DNA of 64,000 bases from Microvirga flavescens. GTDB taxonomy: Bacteria > Pseudomonadota > Alphaproteobacteria > Rhizobiales > Beijerinckiaceae. The position numbers and the translations under genes were made by a program. This document shows positions 1 through 9,890 of the stretch, piece after piece; position 1 is the stretch's first letter; each line of letters starts with the position of its first letter. The notes beneath the pieces were generated by a model. It saw only the letters and a list, made by a program, of their open reading frames with translations, did no database searches and was not told the origin of the DNA. The stretch spans positions 558,001-622,000 of the forward strand of contig NZ_QMKH01000001.1 in NCBI RefSeq assembly GCF_003290125.1. Reading direction: 5' to 3'.

Positions 1-150
1 CGGGCCGAAAGCGCCCGGCACGGCTGGCGATCGCGCGGTTTCGGCACGGTCGGGCGAGAACACCAATCAAGAATCCACCCAAGAAACTTGACCGCTTCGC
101 CTGCGAATGCGAAAGCGCGCCAACATTACCTCCTCTCATTCTGGTTTCCC

Positions 151-1152
151 ATGTCCTCCACCCGCATCGACGTGCTCACCCTCGGCAACGCCATCGTTGA
201 CGTTCTCGCCCACACGGACGAGGCGTTCCTCGTGGCCCAGAAAGTCCACAAGGGCGCCATGCAGCTCATCGACGAGCCCCGCGCCGAGCACCTCTATTCG
301 GTGATGGGCCCGGCCACCATCGTCTCCGGCGGTTCGGGAGCGAACACGGCGGCGGGCGTGGCCTCGCTCGGCGTCAAGGCGGGCTTCATCGGCAAGGTGA
401 AGAACGACGAGACCGGCAGCCTCTTCGCGCACGACCTCAAGGCCATCGACGTGCATTACGATGTCGCCTTCGCGAAGGACGGCCCGGCCACCGCGCGCAG
501 CTTCATTCTGGTGACGCCGGACGGCGAGCGCACCATGAACACCTATCTCGGCGCGTGCCAGAACCTCACGCCGGACGACGTGAAGCCCGAAACCGTGCGC
601 GCGGCTTCTTACGTTTATCTCGAAGGCTATCTGTGGGATCCGCCGGCGGCGAAGGAAGCCTTCCGCAAGGCGGTGAAGATCGCCCACGAGGCGGGCAACA
701 AGGTCGCGCTGACTCTCTCCGACGCCTTCTGTGTCGACCGCTACCGCGACGAGTTCCTCGGCCTCATGCGCGACGGCAGCCTCGATATCGTCTTCGCCAA
801 CATTCACGAATTGCAGAGCCTTTATGGCACGTCGGACGCGGAGAGCGCCCTTGCGGCGCTGCGCGAGGAGAACCTGCTCGGCGTCGTCACCCGTTCCGAC
901 GAGGGCGCCCTCGTCGTCACCCGTGAGGAAACCCGCGCGGTGAAAGCCTTCCCCGTGGATCAGGTGGTGGACACGACCGGCGCGGGCGACCTCTTCGCCG
1001 CCGGCTTCCTCGCCGGTCTCGTCGAAAACCTCGACCTCACCGACTGCGCCCGCCTCGGCGGCCTCGCGGCGGCGGAGGTCATCAGCCACCTCGGCGCGCG
1101 CCCGCAGACGAACCTGCGCGACCTCGCGCGGCAGGAAGGGCTTTTGAGGTAA
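151..1152 (+). CDS. PfkB-family sugar/nucleoside kinase (adenosine kinase-like)
   Basis: Phosphorylates a sugar or nucleoside with ATP in the cytoplasm; rhizobial orthologues are usually labelled adenosine kinase, but the substrate is not proven by sequence. The 333-residue protein has the PfkB signature DTTGAGD at residues 274-280, where Asp280 is the expected catalytic base, and an N-terminal GGSGANTA substrate-binding segment near residues 60-67. The ATG at 151 was chosen because it starts the conserved fold (MSSTRIDVLTLGNAIVD); a TTG at 88 in the same frame adds 21 low-complexity residues. No clear Shine-Dalgarno sequence precedes 151, so the start is only moderately sure. It stands alone, followed by a palindromic repeat. 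Confidence 0.85.
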   Translation: MSSTRIDVLTLGNAIVDVLAHTDEAFLVAQKVHKGAMQLIDEPRAEHLYSVMGPATIVSGGSGANTAAGVASLGVKAGFIGKVKNDETGSLFAHDLKAIDVHYDVAFAKDGPATARSFILVTPDGERTMNTYLGACQNLTPDDVKPETVRAASYVYLEGYLWDPPAAKEAFRKAVKIAHEAGNKVALTLSDAFCVDRYRDEFLGLMRDGSLDIVFANIHELQSLYGTSDAESALAALREENLLGVVTRSDEGALVVTREETRAVKAFPVDQVVDTTGAGDLFAAGFLAGLVENLDLTDCARLGGLAAAEVISHLGARPQTNLRDLARQEGLLR

Positions 1153-1170
1153 GCCGAACGCACTGCCCTG

Positions 1171-1292
1171 ACCTCTCCCCGGCGGGGAGAGGTCGAGCGC
1201 AGCGAGGGTAAGGGTCCGCGGCTTTTCCCGAAAAGGGCTCCGAACCCCTCACCCGGACCTGCGGTCCGACCTCTCCCTCAGGGAGAGGTGAC
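1171..1292. repeat. Intergenic palindromic repeat, CTCTCCC/GGGAGAG family (family D)
   Basis: The gap between the kinase and the convergent SDR gene is filled by nested inverted repeats: a CTCTCCCC/GGGGAGAG arm pair at 1171-1190 and CCTCACCCGGACC / GGTCCGACCTCTCCC / GGGAGAGGTG blocks towards 1290. A second member of the family lies at 17592-17702. Such elements are common between rhizobial genes. This one may also act as a bidirectional terminator, but it has no U-tract. Confidence 0.6.
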
Positions 1293-1316
1293 CGGCAGCC
1301 GCCAGCTGGGGCGGCT

Positions 1317-2156
1317 TTAAGCCTTCAGCACGGCAGCATTGTCCCGCACATAGGTTTCCAGAGAGCGCGGCTTGTGGCTCGTCAGAGTCTCGACGGCATC
1401 AGTCACCTTTGCCGTCCAGCCTTCGCGCACGGGGTGGAAGATCGTGGCGAGGAAACGGGCGTAATCATCCGGCACGCCCGCGCCTTTCAGAATGCCGATG
1501 AAGGTTTCATCGTCCACCGCCGTGTAGGCGACCGGCTTGCCAAGAACCTTCGACAAAAGGGCCGCCGCATCCGCGTAGCCGAGGGCTTCGGGGCCGGTCA
1601 GGCTGAAGGCCTTGCCGTCGAAGCGGTTCGTCGTGAGGGCCGCCGCCGCGCTCTCGGCAATGTCGCGGACGTCGATGAAGCTCGACTTGCCGTTGGCGGC
1701 GGGCACCGCGATCTGCCCATGGTCGATACCGGCCTTCCAGAAGATATGGAAATTGTCGGCGAACCAGTTCGGCCGCAGGATCACATAGGGCGTGCCTGAT
1801 TTCTCGAGGGCGATCTCGACCTGGCGGTAGGGGATGGAATCGTCTGCCTCGACGCCGAACACGCTCTGGAACACCACTTTCACCTTGCGCGCGGCGGCGG
1901 CCTCGATGACCGGCAGCAGCATTTCCTTCGCATTCACATAGCCGGTCGGCAGCATCACATAGGCCCGGTCGACCCCTTCGAAGGCGCGGGCGAAGGTGGA
2001 GGGGTCGTTGTAGTCGAACGCCACGCCCTCCGCGCCCTCGACCGGCTTGCCGGAGCGGGATGCGGCCTTCACCGCCTCGCCCTTTGCCAGCAGCGCCTTC
2101 ACCAGCGGCTTGCCCACATTGCCGGTCGCACCGAGCACGAGAATCTTTCCAACCAT
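1317..2156 (-). CDS. NAD(P)-binding SDR/NmrA-type oxidoreductase
   Basis: Atypical short-chain dehydrogenase of the NmrA/QorB-like group, 279 residues. The Rossmann dinucleotide motif GATGNVG is at residues 9-15, followed by the FDYNDPSTF segment typical of the family. There is no YxxxK pair in the canonical place, so it may be a redox sensor or quinone reductase rather than a classical SDR. It is divergent from an HxlR regulator at 2285 with two inverted repeats between them, the common arrangement in which an HxlR protein represses a neighbouring oxidoreductase and responds to quinones or electrophiles. The exact substrate is unknown. Confidence 0.8.
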   Translation of the reverse strand: MVGKILVLGATGNVGKPLVKALLAKGEAVKAASRSGKPVEGAEGVAFDYNDPSTFARAFEGVDRAYVMLPTGYVNAKEMLLPVIEAAAARKVKVVFQSVFGVEADDSIPYRQVEIALEKSGTPYVILRPNWFADNFHIFWKAGIDHGQIAVPAANGKSSFIDVRDIAESAAAALTTNRFDGKAFSLTGPEALGYADAAALLSKVLGKPVAYTAVDDETFIGILKGAGVPDDYARFLATIFHPVREGWTAKVTDAVETLTSHKPRSLETYVRDNAAVLKA

Positions 2157-2167
2157 CGGAATCTCCT

Positions 2168-2201
2168 AGTTTCTACTGGAAACTTTCTATCAATCTGATA
2201 G
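2168..2201. promoter_or_regulatory. Candidate HxlR operator: two inverted repeats in the divergent gap
   Basis: Two perfect inverted repeats lie side by side between the divergent SDR and HxlR genes: AGTTTC-TACTG-GAAACT at 2168-2184 and CTATCA-ATC-TGATAG at 2187-2201. The second matches the dyad style of known HxlR/YodB-type operators. The gap is much more AT-rich than the flanking genes, as expected for promoters. Binding is inferred from position and symmetry only. Confidence 0.5.
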
Positions 2202-2284
2202 CTACTACCGATGAGACAGGGGCGAAAGAGAGCACTTTCGGCTCACATAGTTCCCGGAAAGAAACCCAACAGCGGGTCCCGACG

Positions 2285-2656
2285 ATGAAGCATGCCTACA
2301 ACGTTTACGAAGATCGCTGCCCGACGCGCCTCGTGCTCGATCGGCTCGCCGATAAATGGGCGCTGCTCATCCTCGACCGGCTGGAGGACGGGCCGGTGCG
2401 GTTCAATCACCTGCGGCGCGACATCAAGGGCATTTCGCAGAAGGTGCTGTCGCAGACGCTGAAAAAGCTCGAGCGGGACGGGCTGATCTCCCGCACGGTC
2501 TTTCCCACCGTGCCGGTGACGGTGGAATACGCCCTTACCCCGCTTGGCCTGACATTGACCGAAACCGTGTCGGCGCTCGCGCATTGGGCGGAGCGCAACA
2601 TGGACGCCGTTTTGGCGGCGCAGGCTTCCTATGACGCGGCAAGCGGCGCGCGTTGA
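2285..2656 (+). CDS. HxlR-family winged-helix transcriptional regulator
   Basis: A 123-residue protein covering the entire HxlR domain: an early cysteine (CPTRLVLDRL), the winged helix LADKWALLILDRL, the recognition segment RRDIKGISQKVLSQTLKKLERDGLI and the wing EYALTPLG. The cysteine near residue 11 matches the redox- or quinone-sensing Cys of YodB/QorR-type members. The ATG at 2285 gives the family's usual length; the upstream extension in frame runs into the divergent promoter region. It probably controls the divergent oxidoreductase and itself through the dyads at 2168-2201. Confidence 0.88.
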   Translation: MKHAYNVYEDRCPTRLVLDRLADKWALLILDRLEDGPVRFNHLRRDIKGISQKVLSQTLKKLERDGLISRTVFPTVPVTVEYALTPLGLTLTETVSALAHWAERNMDAVLAAQASYDAASGAR

Positions 2657-2678
2657 GGGCGCGTCGAAGTCTTGAAGC

Positions 2679-3653
2679 TCAAAGCCTTCTCAGCGCGACC
2701 GTTTCGATGCGGTGGCTCGCGCCCTTCTTGAGGATCAGACTCGCGCGCTGGCGGGTGGGAAGGATGTTCTCGCGCAAATTCGCGAGGTTGATCCGGTTCC
2801 ACAGGCCTTCGGCGGTCGTGATCGCCTCCTCTTCCGAGATCTCCGCATAGCGGCGGAAAAAGGATTTCGGATCGCGGAAGGCAGTGTGGCGCAGGCGCAA
2901 GAAGCGGTTCACGTACCAGCGGTGCAAATCCGCTTCCTCGGCGTCGATATAGACCGAGAAATCGAAGAAGTCGGAGACGAAGGGAATGACGGTGCCGTCG
3001 CGCGGCATGCGCGCGGGCTGCAGCACATTCAGCCCTTCGACGATGAGAATGTCGGGCCGGTCGACGACGACTTCCTCACCGGGCACCACATCATAGACGA
3101 GGTGCGAATAGAGCGGCGCGCGCACGCTGCGCTTGCCCGCCTTGATATCCGCCAGAAACCGCAACAGCGCGTTGGTGTCGTAGCTCTCCGGGAAACCTTT
3201 TCGCTCCATCAGGCCGAGGCGGTTCAGCTCCGCGTTCGGCAGAAGGAAACCGTCGGTGGTGACGAGATCGACCTTCGGCGTGTTGGGCCAGCGGGCGAGG
3301 AGCGCCTGCAGCACGCGGGCGGTGGTGGATTTTCCGACCGCGACGGAGCCCGCGACGCCGATGATGTAGGGCACCTTCACGTCGTTCTCGGCCATGAGGA
3401 AGCGCTGCGTCGCCTTGAACAGCCCTTGCGTTGCCGCAACATAGAGCGACAGCAGGCGCGAGAGCGGCAGGTAGATCGCGGCGACTTCGTCCAGCGAGAT
3501 CGGATCGTTGAGGGATTGCAGGCGCAACACCTCGTCCGCCGTGAGGGTCAACGGCGCGTCGGCGCGCAACTGCGCCCACTCTTCCCGCGAGAAGATGCGA
3601 TAGGGCGAGAGGTTGTCGCTGTCGGACGCGGGCACCGGCGTGCGCTGATCCAT
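2679..3653 (-). CDS. coaA: Type I pantothenate kinase
   Basis: Catalyses ATP-dependent phosphorylation of pantothenate, the first step of coenzyme A synthesis, in the cytoplasm. The 324-residue protein carries the P-loop GSVAVGKST at residues 102-110, then the TTDGFLLPN and NVLQP segments characteristic of prokaryotic CoaA. The ATG at 3653 fits the family; an upstream in-frame start at 3728 would add 25 residues without resemblance. It is the last gene of the minus-strand histidine cluster, separated from hisE by a 45-bp palindromic repeat. The hisE-coaA linkage is typical of Hyphomicrobiales. Confidence 0.95.
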   Translation of the reverse strand: MDQRTPVPASDSDNLSPYRIFSREEWAQLRADAPLTLTADEVLRLQSLNDPISLDEVAAIYLPLSRLLSLYVAATQGLFKATQRFLMAENDVKVPYIIGVAGSVAVGKSTTARVLQALLARWPNTPKVDLVTTDGFLLPNAELNRLGLMERKGFPESYDTNALLRFLADIKAGKRSVRAPLYSHLVYDVVPGEEVVVDRPDILIVEGLNVLQPARMPRDGTVIPFVSDFFDFSVYIDAEEADLHRWYVNRFLRLRHTAFRDPKSFFRRYAEISEEEAITTAEGLWNRINLANLRENILPTRQRASLILKKGASHRIETVALRRL

Positions 3654-3749
3654 CGAAGACGCCTTTCCTGTTCTGGTTGGAGCGCTCTCCCTTTTCGGGA
3701 ATTCGATATCGCTCCGGCGTTCCCTCACGGGTCTAGATTTTTATTTGCC

Positions 3750-3794
3750 GCATGATCGGTGCGAACAACCGATTTCCAGTTGTTCTGATCATGC
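3750..3794. repeat. 45-bp palindromic repeat, family A copy 1
   Basis: Bounded by GCATGATC and GATCATGC, with an inner inverted pair around AACAACCG/CAGTTGTTC. It lies between hisE and coaA. Other members are at 7023, 10476, 25267, 34657, 34718, 48351 and 53350, with a degenerate one near 40365. All lie outside genes, except that the 34657 copy provides a possible start codon for phoH. Confidence 0.85.
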
Positions 3795-3803
3795 TCGCGG
3801 CTC

Positions 3804-4124
3804 TTATTGGCTACGCGCCGCTTTTTCCGCCAATCCCGATTGCGACGTGCGGCGTTCGAGCTCGGCCATCACATCACTTAAGGGGATTTGAGCGCCCTGC
3901 AACACGACCAATAGGTGATAGAGCACGTCCGCCGCCTCGGCGGTGAGGTTGGCGCGGTCCTGTGCCACAGCCGCGATCACCGCCTCCACCGCCTCCTCGC
4001 CAAGCTTCTTGGCGGCCCGCGCCGGACCCTCGGCGAGAAGCTTCGCCGTGTAGGATTCGCTCACAGGCGCCTGAGCGCGTTGCGCGACGATGGCGGCGAG
4101 GTTGTCAAGGGTGAAGGAGGTCAT
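3804..4124 (-). CDS. hisE: Phosphoribosyl-ATP pyrophosphatase
   Basis: Hydrolyses phosphoribosyl-ATP to phosphoribosyl-AMP, step two of histidine synthesis. The 106-residue all-helical protein contains the MazG-like metal-binding residues: GEEAVE at 42-47 and AADVLYH at 64-70. In Hyphomicrobiales hisE is separate from hisI, as here. It lies downstream of hisF on the same strand, but a 103-bp family B repeat separates them, so it may be expressed partly from its own promoter. Confidence 0.95.
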   Translation of the reverse strand: MTSFTLDNLAAIVAQRAQAPVSESYTAKLLAEGPARAAKKLGEEAVEAVIAAVAQDRANLTAEAADVLYHLLVVLQGAQIPLSDVMAELERRTSQSGLAEKAARSQ

Positions 4125-4218
4125 GGCTCAATCTTCAGTTTTCGGCGGCTCAATAGACCCGTCGGGCCTGAAAAGCCAGCTTTTCCGAAAGAAATGGGGA
4201 AACAGCACGCAAGCTCAA

Positions 4219-4321
4219 CCTCATCCTGAGGAGCCGCGAAGCGGCGTCTCGGAGGAGGTTCCAGCGCCCTCTGGAGCCGCCTCGCCCTTCGAGACGGCCT
4301 GACGGTCTCCTCAGGGTGAGG
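4219..4321. repeat. 103-bp palindromic repeat, family B copy 1
   Basis: It begins CCTCATCCTGAGGAG and ends in CTCCTCAGGGTGAGG, so its termini are inverted repeats; an inner CGTCTCGGAGG / CCTTCGAGACG pair forms a second stem. It lies between hisF and hisE. A second 103-bp copy with the same architecture is at 13660-13762. It could fold into a long hairpin in the his transcript and influence its stability or termination. Confidence 0.85.
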
Positions 4322-4328
4322 CTCCCCT

Positions 4329-5117
4329 TTACGCCTTCGCCGGCTTGTCGAGCCGCATCTTCAGCCCCGCCTTCGCCATGTAGTTCTTCGCTTCGGCGAT
4401 GGTGTGCGTGCCGAAGTGGAAGATCGAGGCGGCCAGCACGGCGCTGGCGTGGCCTTCCTTCACTCCATCGACCAGGTGGTCGAGATTGCCGACGCCGCCG
4501 GAGGCGATGACCGGCACCGAGACCGCATCGGCGATGGCGCGCACGAGGGGAAGGTCGTAGCCGCCCTTGGTGCCGTCCCGGTCCATCGAGGTGACCAGAA
4601 GTTCGCCCGCGCCGAGATCGGCGACCTTTTTCGCGAAGGCGATGGCATCGAGGCCGGTGGCGTTGCGCCCGCCATGCGTGAAGATTTCCCAGCGCGGTTC
4701 CTCGCCTTCGCCCGACACCTTCTTGGCGTCGATGGCGACGACGATGCACTGCGCGCCGAATTTTTCCGCCGCTTCGCGCACGAAGTCCGGGTTGTTCACG
4801 GCGGCGGTGTTGATCGACACCTTGTCCGCACCCGCCAGCAGGAGCTTACGGATGTCCTCCACCGTACGCACGCCGCCGCCGACGGTGAGCGGCATGAAGC
4901 ACGCTTCCGCCGTACGCTGCACCGCGTCGAGCAGGATACCGCGCGCTTCGTGGCTCGCGGTGATGTCGAGGAAGCAGAGTTCGTCGGCGCCGGCGGCGTC
5001 ATAGGCCTTGGCGGCTTCGACAGGATCGCCCGCATCGACGAGATCGACGAACTGCACGCCCTTCACGACGCGCCCGTCCTTCACATCGAGGCAGGGAATG
5101 AGGCGGACCTTCAGCAT
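4329..5117 (-). CDS. hisF: Imidazole glycerol phosphate synthase, cyclase subunit
   Basis: Uses ammonia supplied by HisH to convert PRFAR into imidazole glycerol phosphate and AICAR. The 262-residue (beta/alpha)8 barrel shows the two catalytic aspartates, Asp11 in [14 protein letters not shown] and Asp130 in VAIDAKK, plus the phosphate-binding GGGVRT and GGVGN loops. Its ATG overlaps the TGA of hisA by one base, so the two are translationally coupled, in line with their adjacent pathway steps. Confidence 0.97.
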   Translation of the reverse strand: MLKVRLIPCLDVKDGRVVKGVQFVDLVDAGDPVEAAKAYDAAGADELCFLDITASHEARGILLDAVQRTAEACFMPLTVGGGVRTVEDIRKLLLAGADKVSINTAAVNNPDFVREAAEKFGAQCIVVAIDAKKVSGEGEEPRWEIFTHGGRNATGLDAIAFAKKVADLGAGELLVTSMDRDGTKGGYDLPLVRAIADAVSVPVIASGGVGNLDHLVDGVKEGHASAVLAASIFHFGTHTIAEAKNYMAKAGLKMRLDKPAKA

Positions 5118-5860
5118 CAGACCGTCTCCCCCCGCGCCGTCTTCAACAACGCCAGCGCCTGCGCGGGATCGATGCGCCCGTCATAGAGCGCGCGGCCCGA
5201 GATCGCGCCGCCGAGGATGGCGCAATCGGGTTGCGTCAGGCGCTCGATATCCGCCATCGAGGCAAGGCCGCCGGAGGCAATGACGGGGATAGAAACCGCC
5301 TTGGCGAGCGCCAGCGTCATCGGGATGTTGAGGCCCTTCAAGATGCCGTCGCGGGCGATGTCGGTGTAGATGATCGCGGCAACGCCCGCATCTTCGAAGC
5401 GGCGGCCGAGTTCCTCCGCCGTGAGCGTCGAGGTCTGCGCCCAGCCTTCGACGGCAACCAGCCCGTCCTTGGCGTCGATGCCGACCGCGATCTTGCCGGG
5501 ATGAAGCCGCGCGGCCTCGCGCACGAACGCCGGATCGCGCACGGCGGCGGTGCCGATGATGACGCGGGCGACGCCCTTCGACAGCCAGCCCTCGACGGTC
5601 TTCATGTCGCGGATGCCGCCCCCGAGCTGCACCGGAATCTTGATGCGCTTCAAAATCTCCTCGACGGCGGAGGCGTTCATCGGTTTGCCCGCGAACGCGC
5701 CGTCGAGATCGACCACATGCAGCCACTCGAAGCCCTGCGCCTCGAAGGCGGCGGCTTGCGCTGCCGGATCGTCGTTGAACACGGTCGCCTGGTCCATGTC
5801 GCCCTGAATCAGGCGAACGCAGCGGCCTTCTTTGAGATCGATGGCGGGAAAGAGAATCAC
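5117..5860 (-). CDS. hisA: ProFAR isomerase (HisA)
   Basis: Isomerises ProFAR to PRFAR by an Amadori rearrangement; a half-barrel-repeat relative of HisF. The start is decided by the ribosome binding site: a GAGG lies eight bases before the GTG at 5860, which also forms a GTGA overlap with the hisH stop. An earlier in-frame GTG at 5869 sits on the Shine-Dalgarno itself. From 5860 the protein is 247 residues and begins [12 protein letters not shown], the classic HisA N-terminus, with catalytic Asp8 and a second Asp near 167 in YTDIARDG. Confidence 0.95.
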   Translation of the reverse strand: MILFPAIDLKEGRCVRLIQGDMDQATVFNDDPAAQAAAFEAQGFEWLHVVDLDGAFAGKPMNASAVEEILKRIKIPVQLGGGIRDMKTVEGWLSKGVARVIIGTAAVRDPAFVREAARLHPGKIAVGIDAKDGLVAVEGWAQTSTLTAEELGRRFEDAGVAAIIYTDIARDGILKGLNIPMTLALAKAVSIPVIASGGLASMADIERLTQPDCAILGGAISGRALYDGRIDPAQALALLKTARGETV

Positions 5861-6507
5861 GGGCGCCACCTCAGGAAATTGGCGATGAGCTTGAGACCGA
5901 GGGTCTGGCTCTTTTCGGGGTGAAATTGCGTGCCGGCGATGTTGTCGCGCGCGACCATCGCCGTCACCGGTCCGCCATAGGACGTGGTGGCGACAATATC
6001 GCGGCTTTCGCTCGGCTGCAGCGCGAAGGAATGCACGAAATAGGCGTGGAGGCCGTCCGCGCCGGTTTCAATGCCGTTCAGAAGCGGGTGCGTGTGGCGC
6101 ACGTCGAGGGTGTTCCAGCCCATATGCGGGATCTTCAAGGAAGGATCGTCGGGCATGATGGCTTTGACATCGCCCTTGATCCAGTCGAGCCCTTGCGTGG
6201 TGACGTGCTCGAGCCCCCGCGTCGCCATGAGCTGCATGCCGACGCAGATGCCCAGAAAAGGATGGCCCTTTTCGCGCACCACGCGGCTGAGGGCATCCAC
6301 CATGCCGGGAACCGCATCGAGCCCACGGCGGCAATCGGCGAAGGCACCGACGCCGGGCAGAACGACCCGATCGGCCTTGGCGACCGTGTCCGGATCGGAG
6401 GTGACGGTGATGGTGTCGGAAAGACCCGCCTCACGGGCCGCGCGCTCGAAGGCTTTCGCGGCGGAGTGCAGGTTTCCGGAACCGTAATCGACGATGGCGA
6501 CGCTCAC
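5857..6507 (-). CDS. hisH: Imidazole glycerol phosphate synthase, glutamine amidotransferase subunit
   Basis: Class I glutamine amidotransferase that feeds ammonia to HisF. The 216-residue protein has the nucleophile elbow GICVGMQ with Cys88 and the His196/Glu198 pair in FHPEKSQ, completing the triad. It starts with GTG, which overlaps the TGA of the upstream DUF2628 gene (GTGA), and its own TGA overlaps the hisA start. This tight chain suggests one polycistronic his mRNA. Confidence 0.97.
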   Translation of the reverse strand: MSVAIVDYGSGNLHSAAKAFERAAREAGLSDTITVTSDPDTVAKADRVVLPGVGAFADCRRGLDAVPGMVDALSRVVREKGHPFLGICVGMQLMATRGLEHVTTQGLDWIKGDVKAIMPDDPSLKIPHMGWNTLDVRHTHPLLNGIETGADGLHAYFVHSFALQPSESRDIVATTSYGGPVTAMVARDNIAGTQFHPEKSQTLGLKLIANFLRWRP

Positions 6508-7004
6508 AGGGGACGCTCCGCATCAGGAAAGAGGCCGATCACAGGTTCGATCCTGCGGGTCGGCGATGTCGCCGGTGTGACGGCGGGTGTGACAGTCGTC
6601 TGGCGGGCCGCTGCCGGCGTGCGCTGGAGCCAGCGCGCGAAAAGCATGGTCTCGGCCTCGTCGCGGTTATGCGCGCGCACCACGTCGACGGCGGGCAGGC
6701 CGCGCCGCGTCAGGGACCAGCGCCGCAGGCTGTTCGCCTCCAGCCCGATCAGGGTGGAGAGCAGCACCTGCGCGAGGAACCCGGCGGCGGGATGCACGTT
6801 GAAGGCTTCCATCGCAAAACCGAGCCCGATCACCGCGGCGAGAACGAGAAGGCCCGCAAGCCAGAGCCGATGGAAGAAGAACCAGAGGAACGTGAAGAAG
6901 AACGCGCCCCAGGAAAAGCCGTCCTTCACCGTCCGGGCCTTGTCCAAATCGCCCGCATCGCCCGGCCGCGCGCTGCGCGGCAGGTGCAAGACATAGGTTT
7001 TCAT
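6504..7004 (-). CDS. DUF2628 membrane protein of the his operon
   Basis: 166-residue inner-membrane protein of unknown function. It begins [13 protein letters not shown], followed by the DUF2628 signature [23 protein letters not shown] and further hydrophobic helices to about residue 85; the C-terminal third is soluble. The ATG at 7004 begins the conserved part. Its position between hisB and hisH and its stop/start overlap with hisH are conserved in rhizobial his operons. A direct role in histidine synthesis is not established. Confidence 0.85.
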   Translation of the reverse strand: MKTYVLHLPRSARPGDAGDLDKARTVKDGFSWGAFFFTFLWFFFHRLWLAGLLVLAAVIGLGFAMEAFNVHPAAGFLAQVLLSTLIGLEANSLRRWSLTRRGLPAVDVVRAHNRDEAETMLFARWLQRTPAAARQTTVTPAVTPATSPTRRIEPVIGLFPDAERPL

Positions 7005-7022
7005 GACCGTCCCGCTCCTAAA

Positions 7023-7067
7023 GCATGATCGGAACAACCGAAAACCGGCTGTTCGTCCGGATCATGC
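7023..7067. repeat. 45-bp palindromic repeat, family A copy 2
   Basis: GCATGATC...GATCATGC termini with an inner AACAACCG / CGGCTGTTC stem, lying between hisB and the DUF2628 gene. It interrupts an otherwise tightly overlapping operon, so the transcript carries a hairpin just after hisB. Confidence 0.85.
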
Positions 7068-7075
7068 CGCAACCT

Positions 7076-7663
7076 CTAAAGTGTGCCCTTCGTGGAGGGA
7101 ACGCGTCCCCCCTCTCTTGGGTCCACCGCCACCGCCTGACGCAAGGCGCGTGCCAGACCCTTGAAACAGCTTTCCGCGATATGGTGGCTGTTTTCGCCGT
7201 AGATGGTTTCTACGTGCAGGGTGAGGCCGGAATTGATGGCGAAGGCCTGGAAGAACTCGCGCACCAGCTCCGTGTCGAACGCGCCGATCTTCTCCGTCGG
7301 GAAGGCGGTGCGGAACAGGAGGAAGGGGCGGCCCGAGATGTCGAGGGCGATCCGGGTCAGCGTCTCGTCCATCGGCAGGTGGATATCGGCGTAGCGCAGG
7401 ATGCCCTTTTTGTCGCCAAGCGCCTTCAGAATCGCCTGGCCGAGCGCGATGCCGGTATCCTCCGTCGTATGGTGCTGGTCCACATGCAAATCGCCCGTCA
7501 CCTTCACGGTCAGGTCGAATAGACCGTGCCTTGCGAAGAGTTCGAGCATGTGATCCAGAAAACCGACCCCGGTCGCGATTTCGGCCTTGCCGGTGCCATC
7601 AAGGGCAATCGACACGGCGACATCGGTCTCGGCGGTGCGACGGCTGACGCTCGCGGCGCGCAT
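7076..7663 (-). CDS. hisB: Imidazoleglycerol-phosphate dehydratase
   Basis: Dehydrates imidazole glycerol phosphate to imidazole acetol phosphate; a manganese enzyme. Conserved metal ligands are visible in GFLDHML (34-40), VDQHHTTED (61-69) and, near the C-terminus, NSHHIAES. The protein is the monofunctional IGPD form, without the fused phosphatase domain of enterobacterial HisB. The ATG at 7663 gives 195 residues, the family norm; an upstream start at 7705 adds 14 residues. First gene of the minus-strand his cluster, divergent from hslV. Confidence 0.96.
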   Translation of the reverse strand: MRAASVSRRTAETDVAVSIALDGTGKAEIATGVGFLDHMLELFARHGLFDLTVKVTGDLHVDQHHTTEDTGIALGQAILKALGDKKGILRYADIHLPMDETLTRIALDISGRPFLLFRTAFPTEKIGAFDTELVREFFQAFAINSGLTLHVETIYGENSHHIAESCFKGLARALRQAVAVDPREGGRVPSTKGTL

Positions 7664-7813
7664 TCTTTCATCCTTGCTGAGGAGTGAGACGAGGCGTTCT
7701 ATCAAGCTCGACCGAGAAACGCTACCCGCGTTGCTTTTGAGCCGGCGATGATTAAGTGACGGGGTAAAGAGGTCCTCTCCTCCCCCCTCCCTCGCCCTCC
7801 GGAGTTCCCTCCC

Positions 7814-8365
7814 GTGTCAGACAATTCCTCGCCCCTCATGCACGCGACCACGATCCTGATGGTGCGGAAAGGAAACCGCGTCGTCATCGGCGGCGATGGG
7901 CAGGTGAGCCTCGGCCAGACCATCGTTAAGGGTAACGCGCGAAAGGTGCGCCGCCTCGCCAAGGGCGGCGTGATCGGGGGCTTTGCGGGAGCGACGGCGG
8001 ATGCGTTCACCCTGTTCGAGCGTCTCGAGGCCAAACTCGAGCAATATCCCGGCCAGCTCACCCGCGCCTGCGTCGAGCTCACCAAGGACTGGCGCACGGA
8101 CCGCTATTTGCGCCGCCTGGAGGCGATGATGCTCGTCGCCGACAAGGAGGTCGGCCTGCTGCTCTCGGGCAGCGGCGACGTGCTGGAGCCGGAGGGTGGC
8201 ATCATGGCCATCGGTTCGGGCGGCAACTATGCGCTGGCCGCCGCGCGGGCGCTCGCGGACTCGGACAAGGACGCGGAAGCCATCGTGCGCCGCTCGCTGT
8301 CCATCGCGGCGGAGATCTGCGTCTATACCAATAGCAATATCGTTATCGAGAGCATCGACTTATGA
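7814..8365 (+). CDS. hslV: ATP-dependent protease subunit HslV
   Basis: Threonine peptidase of the HslVU (ClpQY) proteasome-like complex. After processing, the N-terminal threonine of [10 protein letters not shown] becomes the nucleophile. [10 protein letters not shown] and GNARKVRRL are family hallmarks; total length is 183 residues. The start at 7814 is GTG and gives a ten-residue propeptide ending MHA; an ATG at 7838 is an alternative. It is followed after 72 bases by hslU on the same strand, forming the expected operon. Confidence 0.95.
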   Translation: MSDNSSPLMHATTILMVRKGNRVVIGGDGQVSLGQTIVKGNARKVRRLAKGGVIGGFAGATADAFTLFERLEAKLEQYPGQLTRACVELTKDWRTDRYLRRLEAMMLVADKEVGLLLSGSGDVLEPEGGIMAIGSGGNYALAAARALADSDKDAEAIVRRSLSIAAEICVYTNSNIVIESIDL

Positions 8366-8437
8366 TCGGCAAGGACGTGTCCTGAAGTTCCTTCCGCCTC
8401 AAATCGCCCGCAATCTTCAGCATCTTCTCGCAAGCTC

Positions 8438-9748
8438 ATGACCACATTCTCCCCCCGCGAAATCGTCTCCGAACTCGACCGCTTCATCGTCGGCCAGCAC
8501 GATGCGAAGCGCGCCGTCGCGATTGCCTTGCGCAACCGCTGGCGGCGTCAGCAGCTCGACGGATCGTTGCGGGAGGAAGTCGCGCCGAAGAACATTCTGA
8601 TGATCGGGCCGACAGGCTGCGGCAAGACGGAGATCTCGCGCCGCCTCGCGCGGCTCGCCAACGCGCCATTCATCAAGGTGGAAGCGACGAAGTTCACGGA
8701 AGTCGGTTATGTCGGCCGTGACGTGGAGCAGATCGTGCGCGATCTCGTCGAGGTCGGCATCGGCCTCGTGCGCGACGAGCGCCGCAAGCAGGTGCAGGCG
8801 AAAGCGCATCTTGCCGCCGAGGAGCGCGTGCTCGATGCCCTCGTCGGCACCACGGCCAGCGCCGCGACGCGCGACAGTTTCCGCCGCAAGCTGCGCAACA
8901 ACGAACTCGACGACAAGGAAATCGAGATCGAATTGCAGGCGAGCGGCCCGCAGGGCATGCCGATGTTCGAGATCCCCGGCATGCCGGGAGCCTCCGTCGG
9001 CGCGATCAACTTGAGCGACATGTTCGGCAAGGCTTTCGGCGGGCGCGCCAAGGCGCGCCGCACCACGGTGCACGAGGCCTATGAACCGCTGGTGGCGGAG
9101 GAATCCGACAAGCTTCTCGACCAGGATGCCATCGTGCAGGAAGCGATCCGCCAGGTGGAGAACAACGGCATCGTCTTCCTCGACGAGATCGACAAGATCT
9201 GCGCCCGCGAAGGGCGCTCCGGCGCGGACGTGTCGCGCGAGGGCGTGCAGCGTGATCTTCTGCCGCTCATCGAAGGCACGACGGTTTCGACCAAGCACGG
9301 ATCGGTGAAGACCGATCACATTCTCTTCATCGCCTCGGGCGCGTTCCACGTCTCGAAGCCGTCGGACCTCTTGCCCGAATTGCAGGGCCGCCTGCCGATC
9401 CGGGTGGAGCTGTCCCCGCTCACCGTCGATGATTTCAAGCGCATCCTCACAGAAACCGAGGCGAGCCTCGTCAAGCAATCCGTCGCGCTCATGCAAACGG
9501 AGGGCGTCGATCTCGTGTTCACGGACGATTCCATCGATGCGTTGGCCAAGGTCGCTGTCGAGGTGAATGACACGGTCGAGAATATCGGTGCGCGCCGTCT
9601 GCAGACGGTGCTGGAGCGCGTGCTCGACGATATTTCCTTCACCGCGCCCGACCGCTCAGGTGAAAGCGTGACGATCGATGCGGCTTATGTTCGCAGCCAA
9701 GTCGAAAGCCTGGCAAAAAATACGGACCTGAGCCGTTTTATTTTGTAA
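8438..9748 (+). CDS. hslU: ATP-dependent protease ATPase subunit HslU
   Basis: AAA+ unfoldase that recognises, unfolds and translocates substrates into HslV. Walker A GPTGCGKT is at residues 57-64, Walker B VFLDEIDK around 246-253, sensor 1 follows, and the C-terminus ends in the hydrophobic tail LSRFIL, which inserts into HslV pockets. Length 436 residues, normal. Pairs with the preceding hslV. Confidence 0.97.
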   Translation: MTTFSPREIVSELDRFIVGQHDAKRAVAIALRNRWRRQQLDGSLREEVAPKNILMIGPTGCGKTEISRRLARLANAPFIKVEATKFTEVGYVGRDVEQIVRDLVEVGIGLVRDERRKQVQAKAHLAAEERVLDALVGTTASAATRDSFRRKLRNNELDDKEIEIELQASGPQGMPMFEIPGMPGASVGAINLSDMFGKAFGGRAKARRTTVHEAYEPLVAEESDKLLDQDAIVQEAIRQVENNGIVFLDEIDKICAREGRSGADVSREGVQRDLLPLIEGTTVSTKHGSVKTDHILFIASGAFHVSKPSDLLPELQGRLPIRVELSPLTVDDFKRILTETEASLVKQSVALMQTEGVDLVFTDDSIDALAKVAVEVNDTVENIGARRLQTVLERVLDDISFTAPDRSGESVTIDAAYVRSQVESLAKNTDLSRFIL

Positions 9749-9890
9749 TTGGCATGAAGAACTGAAGCTTAACTTCAGATAATAGATACGCTTTCTTCAA
9801 ACTCTCGCGATTACAGAAGTGTAATCTTTGAAAATCGGAACAGCACCTCGGAGCTGGCGTTGAATCCCTTGTCAGACGAGGGAGTTTCCC

